Below are positions 44,901-52,782 of a stretch of 64,000 bases of DNA, piece after piece. The translations under genes were made by a program, and so were the position numbers. The stretch lies in contig NZ_QUZZ01000012.1 in the NCBI RefSeq assembly GCF_003545695.1, positions 1 through 64,000 on the forward strand. Reading direction: 5' to 3'. Each line of letters begins with the position of its first letter. Position 1 is the stretch's first letter. The notes under the pieces are model-generated. The model worked only from the letters and a program-made list of their open reading frames with translations, was not told the origin of the DNA and made no database searches. This DNA comes from Taibaiella helva (GTDB taxonomy: Bacteria > Bacteroidota > Bacteroidia > Chitinophagales > Chitinophagaceae).

Positions 44901-45137
44901 CCCGGTGCGCTGGGTAACCGTACGATCGGCGCCTCCTCCGCCGGCGGTATGCTGCTGGGCACGCTCTTCGGTGTGATCATTATCCCCGGCCTGTATTATG
45001 TATTCGGCAAGCTGGCATCGGGCCGCAAGCTTATCCGCGACGAGGATGAAGTGCCGCTGACCGAAAACTTCATGCAGCCCAAACGCAAGAAAAAGAAACG
45101 CAAGCTGAAGTTTTTCAGCTTCAGATCGGAGGAATAA
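41922..45137 (+). CDS. RND-family multidrug efflux permease (HAE1 type)
   Basis: 1,071 residues, the normal length for the AcrB/MexB group, with 12 expected membrane helices and two large periplasmic loops. It starts MFNKFIKRPVLAIILSLVII, and LPVSQFPSIAPP follows the first helix. In TM4 the proton-relay motif reads IGIVVDNAIVVVEAVH: Asp409 is kept, but the second Asp of AcrB (Asp408) is Asn410. Lys940 (GLLGKNAVLIVEF) and the Arg of FRPILMTSFAFI are kept. The C-terminus is a basic cytoplasmic tail (KRKKKKRKLKFF). It pumps hydrophobic or amphiphilic compounds out together with the adaptor before it and the outer-membrane factor after it. Confidence 0.96.
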   Translation: MFNKFIKRPVLAIILSLVIIFMGVLAINTLPVSQFPSIAPPMVVVNVAYPGASADVLVNSVLIPMEKAINGAPGMKYMTSDATSAGEATIQVVFDLGTDPNQAVVNVKNRIEQVTNRLPELVQREGLVVSYTSPNMLMYVNLYSKDPKADENFLYNFAGVNLIPELSRLSGVGSAKILGSRQYAMRIWLKPDRMRAYNVSTEEVMEALAQQSIIGSPGRLGQATGKRSQSLEYVLTYQGRYNTPEQYQDVIIKANANGEILHLKDIADVELGSEFYDIYSNMDGHPSAAITLKQTYGSNASDVIKEVKEKLEEIKASSFPPGMDYQISYDVSSFLDASIEKVVHTLAEAFILVAIVVFLFLGDWRSTLIPTLAVPVSLIGTFIFMQLFGLTINLITLFALVLAIGIVVDNAIVVVEAVHTKMAEEHLTPYKAVKQVLQEISGAIIAITLLMTAVFIPVAFMTGPVGIFYRQFSITMATSIVISGFVALTLTPVLCAMILKNTHGQPKSKNPINWLLDRFNNWFERLTGRYASLLKLIVNRRVITFGLLLAFCGGIWITSETLPTGFIPNEDQGMIYAIIQTPPGSTLERTNDISRKLQKIAEHVDGVQSVSALAGYEVLTEGRGSNAGTCLINLKGWSDRKHTAQEIIEELEQKAKVIPGATIEFFQPPAVPGYGAAGGFSLRLLDKTNSGDYKSFGKVNDEFMAALRKRKELSGLFTFFAANYPQYELQIDNKAAMQKGVSIGKAMDNLSILIGSTYEQGFIRFGNFFKVYVQASPEYRALPDDLLKLYVKNNRDEMVPYSAFMKIVKTQGLNEITRFNMYTASAINGAPAPGYSSGEAIKAIQEVAKSLPRGYGIDWLGLSKDEVGRGNEALYIFLIVLAFVYMVLAAQYESFIIPLAVILSLPIGVFGAFALLKVMGLSNDIYAQVGLVMLAGLLGKNAVLIVEFAVQKHQQGATIAEAAIEGAKVRFRPILMTSFAFIAGLIPLLFATGPGALGNRTIGASSAGGMLLGTLFGVIIIPGLYYVFGKLASGRKLIRDEDEVPLTENFMQPKRKKKKRKLKFFSFRSEE

Positions 45138-45167
45138 AACTATTTCATTGAAAAAACCATCGGCATA

Positions 45168-46604
45168 ATGATGAAAAGAAAATATAAGCTGCTGGGTATT
45201 GCCTGCTTGTCGCTGGCCTATACGGCCTGCAAGCTGCCTTCCCTGGCAGAAAAAAAAGAAAGCCAGGCAATCCCGGGCAGCTATGGCGGCAACAGTACGC
45301 AAGACTCCAGCAATACAGCAGCAATCAGGTGGCGCGACTATTTCACCGATCCCTACCTGGCTGCACTTATCGATACGGCGCTGGTCAATAACCAGGAGCT
45401 CAACATCACCTTGCAGGAGATCGACATCTCCCGCAATGAGATCCGCGCGCGTAAAGGCGAATACCTGCCTTTTGTTGGCATAAAAGCAGGTGGCGGTGTG
45501 GATAAGGTTTCCCGCTATACCAATATCGGCGCCATGGAGGCCAATACGGAGATCAAGCCCGGCAAGGAAATGCCGGAACCCCTGCCCGATTACCAGATCA
45601 GCGCAGTCGCTACCTGGGAGATCGACATCTGGCAAAAGCTGCATAACGCCAAGAAAGCGGCCGTATCGCGCTACCTGGCCACTGTTGAAGGTCGGAATTT
45701 TGTGATCACCAGCCTGGTGGCTGAGATAGCCAATTCCTACTACGAGCTGCTGGCCCTCGACAACCAGCAGGAGATCTTGCAGCAGAACATCGAGCTGCAG
45801 ACCAATGCGCTGCGGATCGTCAAGCTGCAGAAAGAAGCCACCAGGGTAACCGAGCTGGCCGTACGGAAGTTCGAGGCAGAAGTATTGAAGACACAGAGCC
45901 TTCAGTACGGGATCAAACAGAGGATAACGGAAACAGAGAACCGGATCAATTTCCTGCTGGGCCGCTACCCGCAACCCATTGCCAGGAGCAAGCAGGACCT
46001 GAACAGCCTTACCCCGATGCAGGTCCATACCGGCCTGCCTGCACAGCTGCTGGCTAACCGTCCAGACATCAAACAGGCGGAGCTGCAGCTGGCGGCTGCC
46101 AAGCTGGATGTGAAAGTAGCGAAAGCGCAGTTCTACCCTTCGCTGGGTATCTCGGCCTCCATCGGCTACCGCGCGTTCAATCCGTCGTACCTGCTCAAAA
46201 CGCCGGAGTCCCTGCTCTATTCCATTGCGGGCGACCTGGTAGCGCCCCTGGTGAACCGCAATGCAATAAAGGCTACCTATTACAATGCCAATGCGAAGCA
46301 GCTGCAGGCAATATACCAGTATGAACGTACGATACTCAACGCCTACGTCGAAGTGGCAAACCAGCAGGCGAAGATCGGCAACCTGGAAAAGAGCTACGAC
46401 CTGAAAGCCAAACAGGTAGACGCGCTGGCCCGTTCGATCAATATCTCCAACGACCTGTTCCAGTCGGCCAGGGCCGACTACATGGAAGTATTGATGACCC
46501 AGCGCGATGTGCTGGAAGCCCGTTTCGAGCTGATCGAAACGCGGATGCAGCAAATGAATGCGGTAATCAATATTTACCAGGCGCTGGGTGGCGGCTGGAA
46601 CTAA
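45168..46604 (+). CDS. TolC-like outer-membrane efflux lipoprotein (NodT family)
   Basis: 478 residues. Lipobox YTAC (Cys21) and a NodT-type body: WRDYFTDPYLAALIDTALVNNQELNITLQEIDISRNEIRARKGEYLP near the start, WEIDIWQKLHNAKKAA, LVAEIANSYYELLALDNQQEI, and the second half with LLANRPDIKQAELQLAAAKLDVKVAKAQFYPSLGISASIGY. Two such repeats make the trimeric channel-tunnel. It completes the RND operon (30 bp after the permease) and is followed by a strong terminator. Confidence 0.95.
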   Translation: MMKRKYKLLGIACLSLAYTACKLPSLAEKKESQAIPGSYGGNSTQDSSNTAAIRWRDYFTDPYLAALIDTALVNNQELNITLQEIDISRNEIRARKGEYLPFVGIKAGGGVDKVSRYTNIGAMEANTEIKPGKEMPEPLPDYQISAVATWEIDIWQKLHNAKKAAVSRYLATVEGRNFVITSLVAEIANSYYELLALDNQQEILQQNIELQTNALRIVKLQKEATRVTELAVRKFEAEVLKTQSLQYGIKQRITETENRINFLLGRYPQPIARSKQDLNSLTPMQVHTGLPAQLLANRPDIKQAELQLAAAKLDVKVAKAQFYPSLGISASIGYRAFNPSYLLKTPESLLYSIAGDLVAPLVNRNAIKATYYNANAKQLQAIYQYERTILNAYVEVANQQAKIGNLEKSYDLKAKQVDALARSINISNDLFQSARADYMEVLMTQRDVLEARFELIETRMQQMNAVINIYQALGGGWN

Positions 46605-46620
46605 GCGCTGACACAGCATT

Positions 46621-46653
46621 AAAAAAAGAGGACCTTCTCCGGTCCTCTTTTTT
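46621..46653 (+). terminator. Intrinsic terminator of the efflux operon, bidirectional
   Basis: 13-bp stem AAAAAAGAGGACC / GGTCCTCTTTTTT with a 6-base loop, 16 bp after the TolC-like stop and 20 bp from the convergent aminotransferase. Confidence 0.9.
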
Positions 46654-46673
46654 ATGTCGGGCAGCTACTGCTG

Positions 46674-47759
46674 TTAACGTGCTTTTTCCCAGTCCCGGAT
46701 GCCTTCGGCAAGTGCTTCGATATCCACATCGGTATTGTGCATATGGATGCTGATACGGATCAGGCCGTTACGGCAGGTAGTAACGATATTCCGCTGCGCC
46801 AGGAATTCATGCAAACCCGGCGCGGCATCTATGCAGACAATAGAGGCGCGGTTCCTGGTATCCCGGTCGCCAATCAATTGCACCGGGAGCGTACCGAGCC
46901 TGTCCAGGAGAACCTGCGTGAGCCGGGTATTGTGCTGCTCGGTCTGCGGCAGTCCGTACAGCAGCTTTTCTTCTATAGCACGGTTCATCACGGTGAGCCC
47001 GAACATATTGGGACTGCCCGGCTCATAATCCGTAATGGATGCTTCCTCCTGCAACCTATCCCCCTCCCAATGAAAGTGTGTACCGGCGTTCCCCCCAAAC
47101 TTCGGCGGATACCGGTCAAGCAAATCGGGATGCAGGTACATAAGGCCTGTGCCGAAACCGGCATTCATCCATTTGTAATTGCTGGCAATAACAGCATCGA
47201 CCGGCAGGGCCTGCGCATCGATATCGATGGCTCCGAGACTTTGCGTGGCATCGACAAACAGCAGGACATTGTTTTGCCGGCAGATGGCGCCCAGCTGTGC
47301 CAGGTCGATCTTAAAGCCGCTTTGCCACTGCACATGACTGATCACCACGATATCGATGCCCTTCGCCTTAATCGCCGCCTCTATCTGTTCGATACCGATA
47401 TGAAAGCCGTCTTGCGTATCGATCCAGGTAATAGCGAACCGGTTGCGGACAAAAGGAAGATATAAGGAAGGGAAATCGCGCCGGTACAGGAGTATTTTCT
47501 CATCGCCTTTCAGTGCATGCACCAGGGCATTGATCCCAAAGGAAAAATTGGGCAGGAAGGCTACCTGCTCCACCGCCGCATGCATGAGCCTGGCCGCATT
47601 CTTTTTAATTTCCGGGTACCGCAGGGCGCGCCATGCTTCGCTGGCGCCGGAGCTGCCGCTTTCAAACATCTGGTACAAAGCCACCCCTGCCTGTCGTACC
47701 GGTTCGGAAATAAGGCCGCAGCCGGCAGTATCGAGATAGACGAGCGGAGCGTCCTGCAT
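46674..47759 (-). CDS. Class V aminotransferase (cysteine desulfurase-like fold)
   Basis: About 361 residues from the ATG at 47759 (MQDAPLVYLDTAGCGLISEP), where the family fold starts; a longer frame adds 25 unrelated residues. PLP-binding features: VEQVAFLPNFSFGINALVHAL, DIVVISHVQWQSGFKIDL, VDATQSLGAIDIDA (the Asp and Gln contacts) and the Schiff-base Lys196 in ASNYKWMNAGFG. The class includes isopenicillin-epimerase-like and desulfurase-like enzymes; which reaction this one performs is not clear, and no obvious sulfur-relay gene is adjacent. It has its own promoter (47781-47812). Confidence 0.9.
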   Translation of the reverse strand: MQDAPLVYLDTAGCGLISEPVRQAGVALYQMFESGSSGASEAWRALRYPEIKKNAARLMHAAVEQVAFLPNFSFGINALVHALKGDEKILLYRRDFPSLYLPFVRNRFAITWIDTQDGFHIGIEQIEAAIKAKGIDIVVISHVQWQSGFKIDLAQLGAICRQNNVLLFVDATQSLGAIDIDAQALPVDAVIASNYKWMNAGFGTGLMYLHPDLLDRYPPKFGGNAGTHFHWEGDRLQEEASITDYEPGSPNMFGLTVMNRAIEEKLLYGLPQTEQHNTRLTQVLLDRLGTLPVQLIGDRDTRNRASIVCIDAAPGLHEFLAQRNIVTTCRNGLIRISIHMHNTDVDIEALAEGIRDWEKAR

Positions 47760-47780
47760 AAGAACAGATTTTGTAAGCTG

Positions 47781-47812
47781 CAAATTTAAGCGATAAGCCC
47801 CACAACCGCAAT
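47781..47812 (-). promoter_or_regulatory. Promoter of the class V aminotransferase
   Basis: On the minus strand ATTG (47812-47809), 20-bp spacer, TAAATTTG (47788-47781). The same ATTG-N20 layout is seen upstream of the gene at 10853-12829. Confidence 0.55.
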
Positions 47813-47892
47813 CCGGCATAACTACAGGGCCCAAAGGACGGCATCATGCTGATCGCCTGGCCACAGTTCTTCCTCCAATGCTATAAAATAAA

Positions 47893-47921
47893 AACCCGGC
47901 CCCAGAGCAGGAACCGGGCTT
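47893..47921 (-). terminator. Intrinsic terminator of the 47939-49924 gene
   Basis: Stem with CCCGG / CCGGG core extended by G-U pairs, followed on the minus strand by TTTTTATTTTATAG, 18 bp after the stop codon. Confidence 0.6.
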
Positions 47922-47938
47922 ACACCAATGGTTATGGT

Positions 47939-49924
47939 TTATTGGCCTGATTTCACCAGCTTTTCTACGCGCAGCAGGCGGTCATTCTTATCGCTCAGCT
48001 GCAGGAAATAAATGCCATTGTCCATGCCGGACAGGGATATCTCTTTCGTTTCGCTCTGCTGGCGGATGAGCCGCCCATCTATACTGCTGATCGCTACACG
48101 AACGGCAAAGGGCGCCTGTATGTAAACAATGTCTTTTGCAGGATTGGGGTAAATGCGGACTTGCTGTGCCATTGCCGACAGATCGTCTATGCTGCTCAGG
48201 ACCATATCAAATATTGCAGAAGTATCCTTGCAGCCGCCCTTGGTCACTGCTACCTGATATTGGCCGTTCTGCGTCACTGTATACGTGCTGTTGGTGGCGC
48301 CGGCTATCTCGTCGCTGTTGCGGTACCATTGATAGGTATCGAAGGGCTGCGTGGTGCTCAGCGTATTGCTGGTCCGCACGATCACGGCTTCGGGATTGCC
48401 GATGACCACGACAAAGGTGTCGACACCATAGTGACAATAATTGCCGTGGCGCACATAATAAGTGCCCGATGTATTCACGGTGCGCCGGCTGCCGGTGCTG
48501 CCATCATCCCAGAGAAAATGATAGGCGCCGGCGGGTGCCTGGAGGACAAGCGTATCCCCGGCAGGCTTACAGGCAGCCGTATCGTGACGGGCATAGGTAG
48601 TATCGGCTACATCAGGCTTGACGAAGATACCGCCCATGGTCTCGGCGCCGCTGGAATAAGCGGGGAGTGCTACCGCATGACGGTTGAAATTACAACCCAC
48701 ACCAGCGGTATTGGGGTTTTGAATGCAACCCAGGTAAGCCTGGAAGGGCGCTCCGGAATAGTTGCCGGGGCCGCTGCCTGCGGGATAAAAATAGCCGTTG
48801 GTCGTGGAAGTATCACCACCATAGGAAGCAGGCAGGTAGATCTTGCCATCGGGTCCCATCCGCATCACGTTGTTGTAAGAAGAAACAGAATCAGAAAGCA
48901 GCACGCGTGAATTTTTAATGGCTGCGGCGCTGCTAAGCGCTGTATTGTATTGGAACAGGGAAGATTCGACATGCAGGTTATCGGGGTTGGCCGGGCTCAT
49001 GCCACCGGGATTGAGCAGTGAAAGGTACAGCTTCTGGTTATCGGGCGAAAAGCAGAGGCTCATACCGAAGGCAAAGCTTAAGGTATCGATCACCATGGGA
49101 TTGGTAATGGCCGCTGTAGTCCTGTTGAAATCGAACAGCTCAACGATCGGTACCAGCTCGCCGCCGTTCTGTCCGAAAGCGATCTTGGTACCATTATGCG
49201 CAACCGCGATATTGCCCACGAAGCTCAAAGGCCCCATAAAGCCGACCGCCCCGTTGCCGACAGCCGAAGTGACCGGTGTAGTGCTGATGCCGGTATTGCC
49301 GATCTCAAACACTTTGAACTCCGTATTGTACAGGTCATGCGTAATGAGCCAGATATTGCAATCTGTGCCCGGAACGGCTTTCATGGCTCCGGAAAGATTG
49401 TTTTGCAGCAGCACGTTCTTCTGCCCCGCCACTACATCGCCCAGCCCGTTGTTCAGGCTCATGTCCACGATCGTATACCGCAGCTCATAAGCATTGGTGG
49501 TCGCCCCGAGAAAGTCGATGTTTCCGCACATGTAGAAGATATAATACCGTTCAGGATTATCAATTACCGGGAGCACCAGGGCGGCATCTAGCGCGTTACC
49601 GCCCGAAAGCCCCGTCCCGCCGGGCATCAGGTGGTGTTCCTTATCCCATATATTGTAAGCATCAGTGTAAAACAACAGATCGCCGTTAGCATCGGCGACC
49701 GAAGCTGCGTTTACCGTGATGACAGGCGTAGTACCGGAACTATATTGTCCCTGCATGGCGGAAGTGTCCGGCACGGGAGCATTACTTACAAAATGCAGGC
49801 CGCCATACTGGTAAAATTTCCATTGGTTGTTCTCTTTGAGCGTCCAGGCAGGTTGCTGGGCGGGACTCTTGGCCCATAGGCAAAGCAGCAGCAAAGCACA
49901 TAAACATCTTTTCATCATTTGCAT
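47939..49924 (-). CDS. Beta-propeller-like secreted protein, T9SS type A
   Basis: 661 residues (or 658 from the internal MMK start). Signal peptide LCALLLLCLWAKSPA/Q. Residues of about 25-430 form a propeller-like domain: ADANGDLLFYTDAYNIWDKEHHLMPGG, YRYTIVDMSLNNGLGDVVAGQKNVLL, LCFSPDNQKLYLS, MRMGPDGKIYLP. Its N-terminal half is paralogous to the protein encoded just upstream (49969-52581). PKD/Ig-like segments follow (LQAPAGAYHFLWDDGSTGSR, TYQWYRNSDEIAG). The end is a T9SS type A sorting domain (VRIYPNPAKDIVYIQA). Probably co-transcribed with the upstream paralogue (44-bp gap). Function unknown. Confidence 0.9.
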   Translation of the reverse strand: MQMMKRCLCALLLLCLWAKSPAQQPAWTLKENNQWKFYQYGGLHFVSNAPVPDTSAMQGQYSSGTTPVITVNAASVADANGDLLFYTDAYNIWDKEHHLMPGGTGLSGGNALDAALVLPVIDNPERYYIFYMCGNIDFLGATTNAYELRYTIVDMSLNNGLGDVVAGQKNVLLQNNLSGAMKAVPGTDCNIWLITHDLYNTEFKVFEIGNTGISTTPVTSAVGNGAVGFMGPLSFVGNIAVAHNGTKIAFGQNGGELVPIVELFDFNRTTAAITNPMVIDTLSFAFGMSLCFSPDNQKLYLSLLNPGGMSPANPDNLHVESSLFQYNTALSSAAAIKNSRVLLSDSVSSYNNVMRMGPDGKIYLPASYGGDTSTTNGYFYPAGSGPGNYSGAPFQAYLGCIQNPNTAGVGCNFNRHAVALPAYSSGAETMGGIFVKPDVADTTYARHDTAACKPAGDTLVLQAPAGAYHFLWDDGSTGSRRTVNTSGTYYVRHGNYCHYGVDTFVVVIGNPEAVIVRTSNTLSTTQPFDTYQWYRNSDEIAGATNSTYTVTQNGQYQVAVTKGGCKDTSAIFDMVLSSIDDLSAMAQQVRIYPNPAKDIVYIQAPFAVRVAISSIDGRLIRQQSETKEISLSGMDNGIYFLQLSDKNDRLLRVEKLVKSGQ

Positions 49925-49968
49925 TGTTAAACGGTTTTTGGAATATAGAAAACATTTGATCGGACAGG

Positions 49969-52581
49969 TTATCGTATCAGTGTTACATTGCCCTCGTAGA
50001 CCTCGTGGTGAACGGCATCGATCTCAGCGCTGATACGGTAAATGTATACACCCTCCGGCTGCGCTTGTCCGTTAAAACGGCCATCCCAGCCTCTTCCATC
50101 GATGCGTTCCGTCTGGAAGACCACCTGTCCCCAGCGGTTGAGGACCTGCATGGAAAACTTGCTGAGCCTTCGGGAAAGAAGCTGCCGGGGAAAGAAATAA
50201 TCGTTACTGCCATCGCCATTCGGCGTAAAAGCATTCGGGACATCGATAAAGCAATCCTTGCTGACCGAGACGGACTCCGAGCTGGTACAGCCATGCTCAT
50301 TGGTAATCGTAAGGCTGTATCTTCCCTCATGCCGCACGGTAATTTCTGCTGTCGTCGCCCCGGTGCTCCAGCGATAGCTTCCCCTTCCTGCACCAGCGGC
50401 ACGATTGGACAAGGTCAGCGGACGTCCCTGCAGACACAGACTGCTGTCGGGACCAAGGTCGACCATGGGCAGCGCATATACCCATACGGTATCGGCAACG
50501 GTAATTGAAGGGCATGCCCTGAACTCAGCCGTCATTGACAAAGGCATTTTGCCTGCTGTGGCATAGGCATGTTGTATTGTTTCCGCACCTGTACTCAGCG
50601 CAGAGCCATCGCCCAGCTGCCAGTGCAGGCGGCTTATCGTGCTGTCGTAGCCGGGCGACAGCAGGAGGGCTTGCCCCGTACAAAGGCTATCCTTGTCTTT
50701 AGCAAAACGAAAATCCGTTACAGGAGCGTCGACAGTAACGCGCCGTGCGATAGTATCGCGGCACAGCGCGCCGGTACCAGCCAGTGTGACCGTATAGCTT
50801 CCCGGCTGGGCATAAACATGCGTGGGGCTTAGCAGTACGCTCCCGTTACCATCGCCAAAGCGCCATTGAAAATCCGTAAAGTAAGGTTCGGAAGCATTCT
50901 GGAAAGTAATACCAGTCCCGAGACAGATCAGGGTATCCGATACGAAAGCAACGTGATGCTCCTCTTCCGGTATATACAGGTGCAGCAGCGTATCGCAATG
51001 AGCAGTATGTATCGCCAGGGTATAGCTTCCGGTTGCAGCATGGAACAGCGTATCAGTAAGCGAACGTATATCCCCGGCCGCATTGCGCCAGATGTAGTGA
51101 TAGGTTACCGTATCTCCGTTATAAGTGTATACCCATGCTTTGCCGGTATCAGCCCCCTTACAGCTATTCCTTATGCTTAGCTGCGGCAGGATGCCATAAG
51201 GAAAGCTGACCCTGAAGGTATCAGTGTGAAATACGCAGGGCGGCGTATGATACCGCACCCAGTAAAGGCCCGGCGCCGTTACGGTAAGGCTTCGGGCGTT
51301 GCTGCCGGTGTTCCATTCATATTCCCATCCGGAAGTATCTGCCGCCCTCAGGGTGTATTCCGTTGCGAAGCATCCGGCAGCAGCTGGAGCATAGGTATAG
51401 AGGGTATCTCTCGAGAACACAGGTGTTGTATTGTGAAAGCCGAAGTTCATAGAAGTATTCTGCAGCAAGGTCAATCCATCGATAACTACATCGCAGGCCG
51501 GGCCGGAAAGATTAGGGAACTTTATCCAGGAGACCTTATCACCTGCGGTAGCAGAATGCTGGAAATAGATACGTCCGTCCGGACCGCATTGCAAGCCCGT
51601 ATTGCGACCATTGTTGCTGACCTCTGTTCTTGTTGCGGCCGGGTCCGGCGCGGTAACATCGAACTGGTAGATGCTCTGAAAGGAGCTGCCGTAAAGCTTC
51701 CGGCTGTCGGGAGAGAAACAAATGCCGTAATAGCCCAGCTGTGGCTCCAGCTGGACCGCATCGTCTATAGCGCCCGTAGCAGCGTTAAAGCGCGCCAGCT
51801 CCAGGCCGTTGTTGCCGCCGAATATAGCCTGTTCCGAAGCGGCGATACGCTTCCTGTCGGGAGATACTGCCAGGTAGCCGAAGGAAAGATTCTTGGCGCT
51901 CGCCGCATTGGAAATCACCGGTGAGGTGTTCAGACCGGCCGCAGTCAGCTCGAAAGCCTTGTAGCGCGCCTGTCCCCTGACACAGGTCAGTATCCACATA
52001 TTGCAACGGTCGCCGACGATACCGATCATCTTTTCTGTCAGCCCCGAATCGATGAGTATACCTTTACGCCCGGCTACAACATCGCCCATGCCACCGTTCA
52101 GCGTCATATCGACAATGCTGCAGAAGAGCTTTCCCCTGACAGAAGCGGGTTGGTCCACCGCAGTAAGCGAGAAAACGTAGTACTTGTGGCTGCTATCGGG
52201 CATGGGTACGATCAGCGCGCCCTGGCTGGTGCTGTTGGTTACGCCCTGCCCCAGCCCTGTGAGGTCGGAACCATTCGGCATCAGGTTACCCATACGGTCC
52301 CATACCTGCGCACCATCGGTATAGCACCGCAGGGCGCCATTGTCGTCACATACCGAAGCTGCAGATTCGAGTGTACCTGAAGGGTCCGTATTATCGATCG
52401 CCGTACGGATAGCCACCGGGGCGCCGGAGCTGAAGTCGAGGCCGGCATGGTGTCCGAAGGCCCATATCCTGTTGGCCGCAGCATTATATTGTCCCCATGC
52501 TGTATTGGTCCCGATGGCCGGCAATAATAAGATCAGGATAACGCCTAAGGACAGTTTAGCACAGCGAAGGGACAGGATCAT
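49969..52581 (-). CDS. Beta-propeller-like/PKD secreted protein, T9SS type B
   Basis: 870 residues. Signal peptide LGVILILLLPAIGTNTAWG/Q. Propeller-like domain (about 30-420) with CDDNGALRCYTDGAQVWDRMGNLMPNGS, CSIVDMTLNGGMGDVVAGRKGIL, AVSPDRKRIAASEQ and ICFSPDSRKLYGS, clearly paralogous to the downstream gene. PKD-type segments follow (WRFGDGNGSVLLSPTHVYAQPGSYTVTL, WQLGDGSALSTG). The C-terminal 90 residues are the type B sorting domain: VPNAFTPNGDGSNDYFFP, VLNRWGQVVFQT and GWDGRF. First gene of a probable two-gene operon; the -7 element lies at 52669-52676. Confidence 0.9.
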   Translation of the reverse strand: MILSLRCAKLSLGVILILLLPAIGTNTAWGQYNAAANRIWAFGHHAGLDFSSGAPVAIRTAIDNTDPSGTLESAASVCDDNGALRCYTDGAQVWDRMGNLMPNGSDLTGLGQGVTNSTSQGALIVPMPDSSHKYYVFSLTAVDQPASVRGKLFCSIVDMTLNGGMGDVVAGRKGILIDSGLTEKMIGIVGDRCNMWILTCVRGQARYKAFELTAAGLNTSPVISNAASAKNLSFGYLAVSPDRKRIAASEQAIFGGNNGLELARFNAATGAIDDAVQLEPQLGYYGICFSPDSRKLYGSSFQSIYQFDVTAPDPAATRTEVSNNGRNTGLQCGPDGRIYFQHSATAGDKVSWIKFPNLSGPACDVVIDGLTLLQNTSMNFGFHNTTPVFSRDTLYTYAPAAAGCFATEYTLRAADTSGWEYEWNTGSNARSLTVTAPGLYWVRYHTPPCVFHTDTFRVSFPYGILPQLSIRNSCKGADTGKAWVYTYNGDTVTYHYIWRNAAGDIRSLTDTLFHAATGSYTLAIHTAHCDTLLHLYIPEEEHHVAFVSDTLICLGTGITFQNASEPYFTDFQWRFGDGNGSVLLSPTHVYAQPGSYTVTLAGTGALCRDTIARRVTVDAPVTDFRFAKDKDSLCTGQALLLSPGYDSTISRLHWQLGDGSALSTGAETIQHAYATAGKMPLSMTAEFRACPSITVADTVWVYALPMVDLGPDSSLCLQGRPLTLSNRAAGAGRGSYRWSTGATTAEITVRHEGRYSLTITNEHGCTSSESVSVSKDCFIDVPNAFTPNGDGSNDYFFPRQLLSRRLSKFSMQVLNRWGQVVFQTERIDGRGWDGRFNGQAQPEGVYIYRISAEIDAVHHEVYEGNVTLIR

Positions 52582-52668
52582 GGCATGTTTTTGTTTACGG
52601 TCCCGGCAACAGGCGGCGCCGGAGATAAGCTATAAATAAAGATGGTTCTGCTTTTTTCAGGTTGTAAT

Positions 52669-52676
52669 CAAAATTA
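52669..52676 (-). promoter_or_regulatory. -7 promoter element for the paralogous T9SS pair
   Basis: On the minus strand TAATTTTG (52676-52669), an exact TAnnTTTG match, 87 bp before the ATG at 52581. No clear -33 element. Confidence 0.4.
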
Positions 52677-52745
52677 GAAGGGTGCACCAGGGTAAAAAAG
52701 AGTAAAAACACTCATTTGACAGAAAGCCTTTTTGGAAAGAAAAAT

Positions 52746-52753
52746 TACTTTTG
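52746..52753 (+). promoter_or_regulatory. -7 promoter element for the TPR kinase operon
   Basis: TACTTTTG, exact match, 29 bp before the ATG at 52783. The nearest TTTG (52715-52718) is 27 bp upstream, longer than the usual spacer, so the -33 element is uncertain. Confidence 0.5.
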
Positions 52754-52782
52754 ACCCGGCCATACTTCAGAAAAGATTAAAC

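Noticed and set aside
41907-46619. 1,570-codon open frame antisense to the whole pump and outer-membrane-factor genes
   Set aside because: It is the mirror of strongly biased codons in real RND genes; its translation is low-complexity His/Gln/Arg/Gly-rich without domains or a signal.
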